Shown here in pieces: positions 59,770-64,000 of a stretch of 64,000 nt of DNA. The DNA lies in the NCBI GenBank assembly GCA_964570585.1, contig CAZMYR010000004.1:15961-79960 (forward strand). Reading direction: 5' to 3'. A program made the translations under genes and the position numbers. The DNA comes from G020354945 sp964570585 (GTDB taxonomy: Bacteria > Omnitrophota > Gorgyraeia > JABMRG01 > JAFGKX01). The notes beneath the pieces were generated by a model that did no database searches, had not been told where the DNA came from, and saw nothing but the letters and a program-made list of their open reading frames with translations. Positions within the stretch are counted from its first letter, which is position 1. The number at the start of each line of letters is the position of its first letter.

Positions 59770-61191
59770 TTGTCTTTTATTTTCTTGATTTTTATGCTAA
59801 ACTATTGCCAATTTGCAAATAGCTATAATAACAAATTTAAAGGTTCAATTTATTCAAAATTAGTGTTTCTTATGAAAAAAGTACATACCAAAATATATTA
59901 CTTCAGTGATGAGATAATTTATTATTTATTAAGCTATCTAATAAAGTATTCCCGTATTAATTTCGAAAGTAAGATAGTCTTTTCTAATACCCTTGTGCAA
60001 ATCGGAAATTCCCCTGAAAATTATCTTTTAATATCGGTTACTACGTTAAGAGACTTCTATAACTTAAATGAAGTAATTAAGTTACTAAGGTCTACTTTCA
60101 GGAAAATCAAGTTTAATATTATTCTGGGTGGCTCTGCCAACAATTTTGTCAATAATAATGATATATTAGAATACTATCCGGAAATTTCCCATATATGCGT
60201 AGGAAAAGGCGAAGAGGTTTTAAAAACAGTCATAGAAAAAAAGCTTCGCAGAGGAATATATTATGCTAAGGACTTTGATTCAAATAAACCCTCTGTAGTT
60301 AATAAAAAATACAGATTAAAAAATAGTGTTTTTCTTACCTTTAACGATCTTCGTTGTAGCTGGAATAAATGTCTATTCTGCCATCAAATATCAAAAAGTG
60401 TCTATCCAGTAAAATCTCCCCATGAACTTGCTAGTAATGTTGAATATTACATTAATGAGTGTGGCTATAAAAATTTCTTCTTTTTTGATAATAGTTTAAA
60501 TCTTGTTCTGCTCAAGGAATTCTTAGAAATTTTGTATCAAAAAGGATATGCTAAACATAAATTAAACTTTGAACTATTTGGGTTAAGAGCAAATTCGCAG
60601 ATTGAAGTCTTAAAAGGTATCTTAGATAGGTGGCAGCCTGCCCCGATATGGACAGGTTCTTGGGGAGTTGAATTTTATGAACAGACTGTTCTGGATCGAT
60701 ATAAAAAGGGCGTTGAGCTTTTAAACATAGATGAATCACTAGACTTTTTCCATAGATATAAGATCAAAAATAATGTCTATCTTCTATTCGGACTTCCTTT
60801 AGTCACAGATAAACAACTTAAATCTTTAGAACTATTTATGAAAAAATATCAGGATAAAATAAATGAGTATAGAATTAATTTCTTTCTCTTAACCAAATCC
60901 TTACGTATTTATGCACAAAGATCAGAATTTGGGATTAAAGAAGGAAGATATTATACGCTTCGGGATTATCTGCCCCAGTATAATTTACCTGCGATTAAAA
61001 CAACCTATCTTGATTTCACATCTTGGGATGAAGATAGCCAAAAATACATTAGTAGGGATGAAACATTAAAAAAATATGCTTCTTTATTTAAATATGACAA
61101 AATGGCATTCGAACCCTTTTTGTTTTTCATTAAAAACAAAAAGCTTCTTGATTTTTTATTGATTAAAAAAATATTTGGAGTAACTCTTTAA
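59770..61191 (+). CDS. Radical SAM protein with CX4CX2C cluster motif
   Basis: 473 residues. A TTG at 59770 follows GAGG with a suitable spacer; ATGs at 59794 and 59872 are alternatives. Residues about 75-165 look like a cobalamin-type Rossmann domain without the His ligand (LLISVTTLRDFYNLNEV, NIILGGSANNF, HICVGKGEEVLKTVI). The cluster cysteines are Cys196, 201, 204 (CSWNKCLFC), so the first spacing is four rather than three. Later motifs GSWGVEFYEQTVLDRYKKG and VYLLFGLPLVTDKQLKSL are normal for the group. Divergent from the minus-strand operon; target unknown. Confidence 0.82.
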   Translation: MSFIFLIFMLNYCQFANSYNNKFKGSIYSKLVFLMKKVHTKIYYFSDEIIYYLLSYLIKYSRINFESKIVFSNTLVQIGNSPENYLLISVTTLRDFYNLNEVIKLLRSTFRKIKFNIILGGSANNFVNNNDILEYYPEISHICVGKGEEVLKTVIEKKLRRGIYYAKDFDSNKPSVVNKKYRLKNSVFLTFNDLRCSWNKCLFCHQISKSVYPVKSPHELASNVEYYINECGYKNFFFFDNSLNLVLLKEFLEILYQKGYAKHKLNFELFGLRANSQIEVLKGILDRWQPAPIWTGSWGVEFYEQTVLDRYKKGVELLNIDESLDFFHRYKIKNNVYLLFGLPLVTDKQLKSLELFMKKYQDKINEYRINFFLLTKSLRIYAQRSEFGIKEGRYYTLRDYLPQYNLPAIKTTYLDFTSWDEDSQKYISRDETLKKYASLFKYDKMAFEPFLFFIKNKKLLDFLLIKKIFGVTL

Positions 61192-61526
61192 AAGCACAGT
61201 GACCTGCCCCCATTTGGTTCGGCAAACTGCCGAAGCTGCCTCTTTGTGGTAAGCCTGTTAGGCAGCTGAAGGCGGTGTGGACACTTTACTGCGTAAAGTG
61301 CAAGCACTTTTCATATAGCATAACGATGGAAAAGTGGACGCAAGCGAGCCTGCCCCTTACTGCTATTCTTCGCCAGTTTAGCTACAGCGTTTTGGTAGGC
61401 GCGCTGCCGAGCCACGCGGGGATGCCTCATCAGCACCACCGCCCTCGAGCCGTTCAGGCGAGCCAACCATTCAGCACCACCGCCTGCCCTCCTCTAGGGT
61501 GGCTTAGAGATTGATAGTGTAAAATA
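61192..61526. other. GC-rich island, probable mobile-element debris
   Basis: Clearly richer in G+C than its surroundings and without a convincing gene. It holds a perfect 19-base palindrome CACTTTAC-TGC-GTAAAGTG (61282-61300), two copies of CAGCACCACCGCC (61431-61443, 61472-61484) and TGGACACTTT (61278-61287), which recurs at 61530-61539 just before the truncated transposase and may be an element end. Confidence 0.55.
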
Positions 61527-61569
61527 TTCTGGACACTTTCAGCACAAAAGTTCCTTGAAAAGTAAATAA

Positions 61570-61636
61570 AAATGGCACACCCTATTGGTTGTTGCACAAA
61601 CCAATAACCGGGGCATAAGCCCCAAGGAGGCATGCC
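61570..61636 (+). promoter_or_regulatory. Two-hairpin leader of truncated transposase
   Basis: TATTGGTT-GTTGCACA-AACCAATA (about 61583-61606) and GGGGC-ATAA-GCCCC (about 61610-61623) precede AAGGAGG (61624-61630) and the ATG at 61637. The hairpins may be part of the element's end or limit translation. Confidence 0.5.
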
Positions 61637-62171
61637 ATGAGAAGCGTTAACTTCTCACAAGATAATGTAGCAGTCCAGTGGCAATATGTAAAGAGAAATT
61701 TAAGAGAATTGGGACTGCTAGAAAACTTCGGTGATTTTGAACAAAGAGCGCATAAGGCAATACAAGCGCTTATCCAGAACAGCATATACGAGGAATTCAA
61801 GTTGCAAATAGGTGCCGATAAATATGAAAGAGTAAATACGAGACAAGATAAGCGCAAAGGAGAATATCCAAGGTTCTTCACCACCACCTTTGGAACATCA
61901 GAGATTAGAATTCCTCGTTTAAGAGACAATAACATAGACATAGCCTATTCGCTTTTTGATAGATACCAGAGACGCCAAAAGAAGTTTGATGATATGGTGG
62001 TCTTATCGATGATCTTAGGCTTCTCCACACGCAAACAAAGGAAATTCTTCAAAAACTTCATCGGTAACAGCGTAAGCCATACTACAGCCTCTCGATTATT
62101 AGATAATCTTCAAGAAGACCTGCGGGAGTTCAGAACAAGGCCAATAGAAGATAAATATAAATATATTCAGG
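61637..62171 (+). pseudogene. IS256-type transposase, 3'-truncated by IS4-type element
   Basis: The N-terminal part reads as a mutator-type transposase (YERVNTRQDKRKGEYPRFFTTTFGTSEIRIPRLRD, FDDMVVLSMILGFSTRKQRKFF, VSHTTASRLLDNLQEDLREF) up to RPIEDKYKY, where the family normally continues into the first catalytic Asp. The frame then runs into the neighbouring element and stops at 62200. The rest of the gene is absent from the window, so the locus has lost DNA as well as gained an insertion. It differs from the IS256 copy at 40374. Confidence 0.85.
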
Positions 62172-63690
62172 ACTTTGTTAATTTTTCAGTTTCTTCTTAA
62201 ATCGTTCCGATTTGATCTTATAAAGTGAAGCAGCAACCTCCTTGTTCTTTGAAAGCAGGAATGCAGAGTCGATAATGATAAACGAGGCAATAGCCTCTTT
62301 ACATTGACCGATCGTCTGGGGCAGTTCTGTTAGGATTTTAGAGAGACATCCGTTTTGCTTAATCCAGTAGGCAAGTGCCCAGGCTAAGAATGACATAATC
62401 CAGTGTCTTTGGATTTGCTTCTGATGGCGCACTTGATACTGGTCAAAACGAAAGGTATCTTTTAATTCTCTAAAGGATTCCTCAATACCCCAGCGTAACA
62501 GATAGGTAAGGATGGAAGAGCGAGTAGACTGATTTTGGTTGGTAGTTATCAGAATGTGAGTGTTCTTGTCGTCATATTCTGACCACCTGTCAAAGACGAA
62601 GATGACTTTAACAGGTACTTTGCAACCCTTAAGCTTAGAATCAAAGGAATACGTCCATACATTTTTGTCTTTGCCATCTTTTTGCGGAATAGATACGCTC
62701 TTTAGCTTATGGGGATAAAACTTCTTGAGCAAAAGCATAAACTCATCGCCTCTTAGATATCGCCATTGCTTAGTTTGTGGATGGGTAAAGAAGATAGAGC
62801 GGTTAGTTTTAACTTCAGCCACCAAAGATAGGTTTTTAGCTGATACGTATTCTATTAGGTCGGTAGAGGTATACCAGTTATCCACAACTATGGAACTGAA
62901 AGCTAGGCCTTTATTGAGAGCATTATCAATAAGCTCTTTGGCCAACTCAAGCTTGCTTTTGAAGTTTTTATATCCCGCAGTATCTATAGGCAGATAAGAC
63001 TTAAAATCCACTGGGAAATGTTTGCTCTTTGAAACAAAACAGGAGGCCACGGCAACATTACAGTTTTCTTCTCTGCCCAAAGGACTACAGTATTGAACCT
63101 TGGCACCTTCAGTATTCTCGGCATAAGGATTAGGACAGGCAGTATCATCTACGGCTAAGACCCCTCCTTTAAAGGAATAGGAGGGTCTATCCCTGTGGAT
63201 AAGACACCTCTATTATTTGCCTTGGTTGTTCTTTGATTCTGGATGAGCCTTAAGCGGATATCATTTAGTTCCTTTGTGCTCCAGTTGGACTCCGAGAAAA
63301 AATATTGCAGCCTTTGATAATTTGTCTTTGTATTGTTGGCAATGGTAGCTAAAGAGAGCCTTTTATAATTGGCAAACATCGCATAGATAAACTCTCTAAA
63401 TACAGACATCTGATTCATAGAGAATGTAGGCTTAAAATGGGAGAGAAACTTCTCAATAAAATTGAGGTGAGCTTTTAAAATAGGCATATGCGTTGCTCCT
63501 TTCCAAACAGGTTAAAACTATCGATATGCCTATACTCTAAAGGGCACAGGTAGAATAGCAGAGGTTAGAAGAGAAAGTCAAGGGAAAAATTGACGCAACG
63601 CATTGAAATGTCGTAAGTTACACATTTCTAAAATTTACATTAATGACTATTTTTAAAATAATCGGGAAGAAAAAAAGTTTTTAACAAAGT
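62172..63690 (-). mobile_element. IS4-type insertion sequence
   Basis: A 10-bp terminal inverted repeat ACTTTGTTAA is at 62172-62181 and its complement TTAACAAAGT at 63681-63690, giving 1519 bp around a minus-strand transposase. The left flank is the broken IS256-type gene and the right flank the O-antigen ligase remnant. No clear target duplication, in keeping with a later deletion. Confidence 0.65.
62178..63487 (-). pseudogene. IS4-type transposase, split by a -1 frame change
   Basis: The N-terminal piece runs from ATG 63487 to a stop at 63155 (MPILKAHLNFIEKFLSHFKP...). The remainder continues in the -1 frame: GVLAVDDTACPNPYAENTEG with the first catalytic Asp, SIVVDNWYTSTDL with the second, and YLLRWGIEESFRELK, the Y-x2-R-x3-E-x6-K signature, ending at 62178. 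A 44-base segment with imperfect 10-base direct repeats (AGGTGTCTTA / AGGGGTCTTA on the minus strand) lies at the junction, as does a TTTAAAG heptamer. Broken gene or programmed frameshift. Confidence 0.8.
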
Positions 63691-63704
63691 AATGTTATTA
63701 ACAG

Positions 63705-63945
63705 TTATATCTCTTCATTGGAATGAGCAAAACTTAAGAATAAAGCAGCAATTATCCACCAAAAGATACATACCTCAGGGAGAAAAAAGCTGAAGTCGAT
63801 GAGATTATGGATGAGAAAACTAAGATTGGCAATCATTAAGCCGATATATAACTTATCTTTTGTAAGTCTTCCAATTGTAGTATCTTTAAAAGCCCTATAT
63901 AAAAAAACTGCAGTAATCGATGGGAAAAGAATAGGAAAACCTGCC
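63705..63945 (-). pseudogene. C-terminal remnant of an O-antigen ligase-like protein
   Basis: The minus-strand frame ending at 63705 encodes about 79 residues, with membrane-like segments FPSITAVFLYRAFK, LYIGLMIANLSFLIHNLIDF and CIFWWIIAALFLSF. The 'HNLIDFSFFLPEV' stretch matches the C-terminal 'H(N/S)L(V/I)DFS...P' region of PF04932 ligases. Upstream in this frame a TGA appears as soon as the duplicated glycosyltransferase sequence is entered, so the N-terminal part is missing here. Confidence 0.6.
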
Positions 63946-63947
63946 CC

Positions 63948-64000
63948 ATGAATTCAGTTTCGGCAGTAATTATTAATCATAATAATAAGGAGCTCTTAAT
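63948..64000 (+). CDS. Start of a second copy of the GT2 glycosyltransferase gene
   Basis: The last 55 bases (63946-64000) are identical to 39477-39531, that is from two bases before the ATG through 17 codons (MNSVSAVIINHNNKELLI). The gene runs out of the window. Confidence 0.6.
   Translation, partial: MNSVSAVIINHNNKELL

Noticed and set aside
61240..61340. Integron attC site
   Set aside because: A GTTRRRY-like GTTAGGC is present but no matching RYYYAAC partner or proper internal structure.
61275..61514. 79-codon ORF in the GC-rich island
   Set aside because: No recognisable protein features; stretch is palindromic debris.

Overview
The window reads as part of a draft genome or metagenome scaffold (runs of N at 25974-26073 and 34886-34895) from an AT-rich, strictly bacterial, probably anaerobic Gram-negative lineage. 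Type II fatty-acid genes, a ferredoxin-fused EtfA, an intein-containing SMC, a large Wzm/Wzt-type polysaccharide locus and at least seven radical SAM proteins fit a candidate phylum such as Omnitrophota, but that placement is an inference from gene content; no rRNA or tRNA is present to confirm it.

Layout. 1-2975: end of a beta-propeller protein, a small coiled-coil gene, a promoter-structured RNA-terminator unit, an intact TnpB nuclease gene with its right-end hairpin, and the 3' tail of an interrupted gene. 3042-9697: fabG-acpP-fabF, then acyl-CoA dehydrogenase, EtfB, a uroporphyrinogen-decarboxylase-like protein and ferredoxin-EtfA, a likely flavin-based electron-bifurcating module. 9736-16461: smc interrupted at its Walker A lysine by a 554-residue LAGLIDADG intein, facing a GAF-GGDEF diguanylate cyclase. 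16614-20108: alanine-dehydrogenase-like protein, ATP-grasp ligase and FAD oxidoreductase. 20119-40318: surface polysaccharide locus (WecA-like initiator, ABC exporter Wzm/Wzt, many GT2 and GT4 glycosyltransferases, two cobalamin-type radical SAM enzymes, GT-C enzyme, O-antigen ligase-like protein). 40341-41766: a degraded IS256-family element.

41918-49770 is the most interesting part: a compact operon with its own promoter that looks like a ribosomally made, post-translationally modified peptide (RiPP) system. It holds a PqqD-like recognition protein, a radical SAM/SPASM maturase, a cysteine-rich methyltransferase-like protein, an unlisted 44-residue precursor peptide with a YxxPxL leader motif and a Ser-Ser-Cys-Tyr C-terminus, an HPr-kinase-like protein, an exported LolA-like protein, a second radical SAM enzyme whose gene lacks a normal start codon, a Ser-His S26 peptidase fused to an acetyltransferase, and a PP-loop amidotransferase-like ATPase. 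A convergent operon (49731-59561, minus strand) adds a PF14907 nucleotidyltransferase, a GT-C enzyme, more radical SAM proteins, an alkaline-phosphatase-superfamily protein, a GT4 enzyme and a pair of U32 proteins.

61192-64000 is mobile-element debris: a GC-rich island, a truncated IS256-type transposase interrupted by an IS4-type element, the C-terminal remnant of an O-antigen ligase, and a 55-bp exact copy of the start of the glycosyltransferase gene at 39479, which is either a real duplication or an assembly join.
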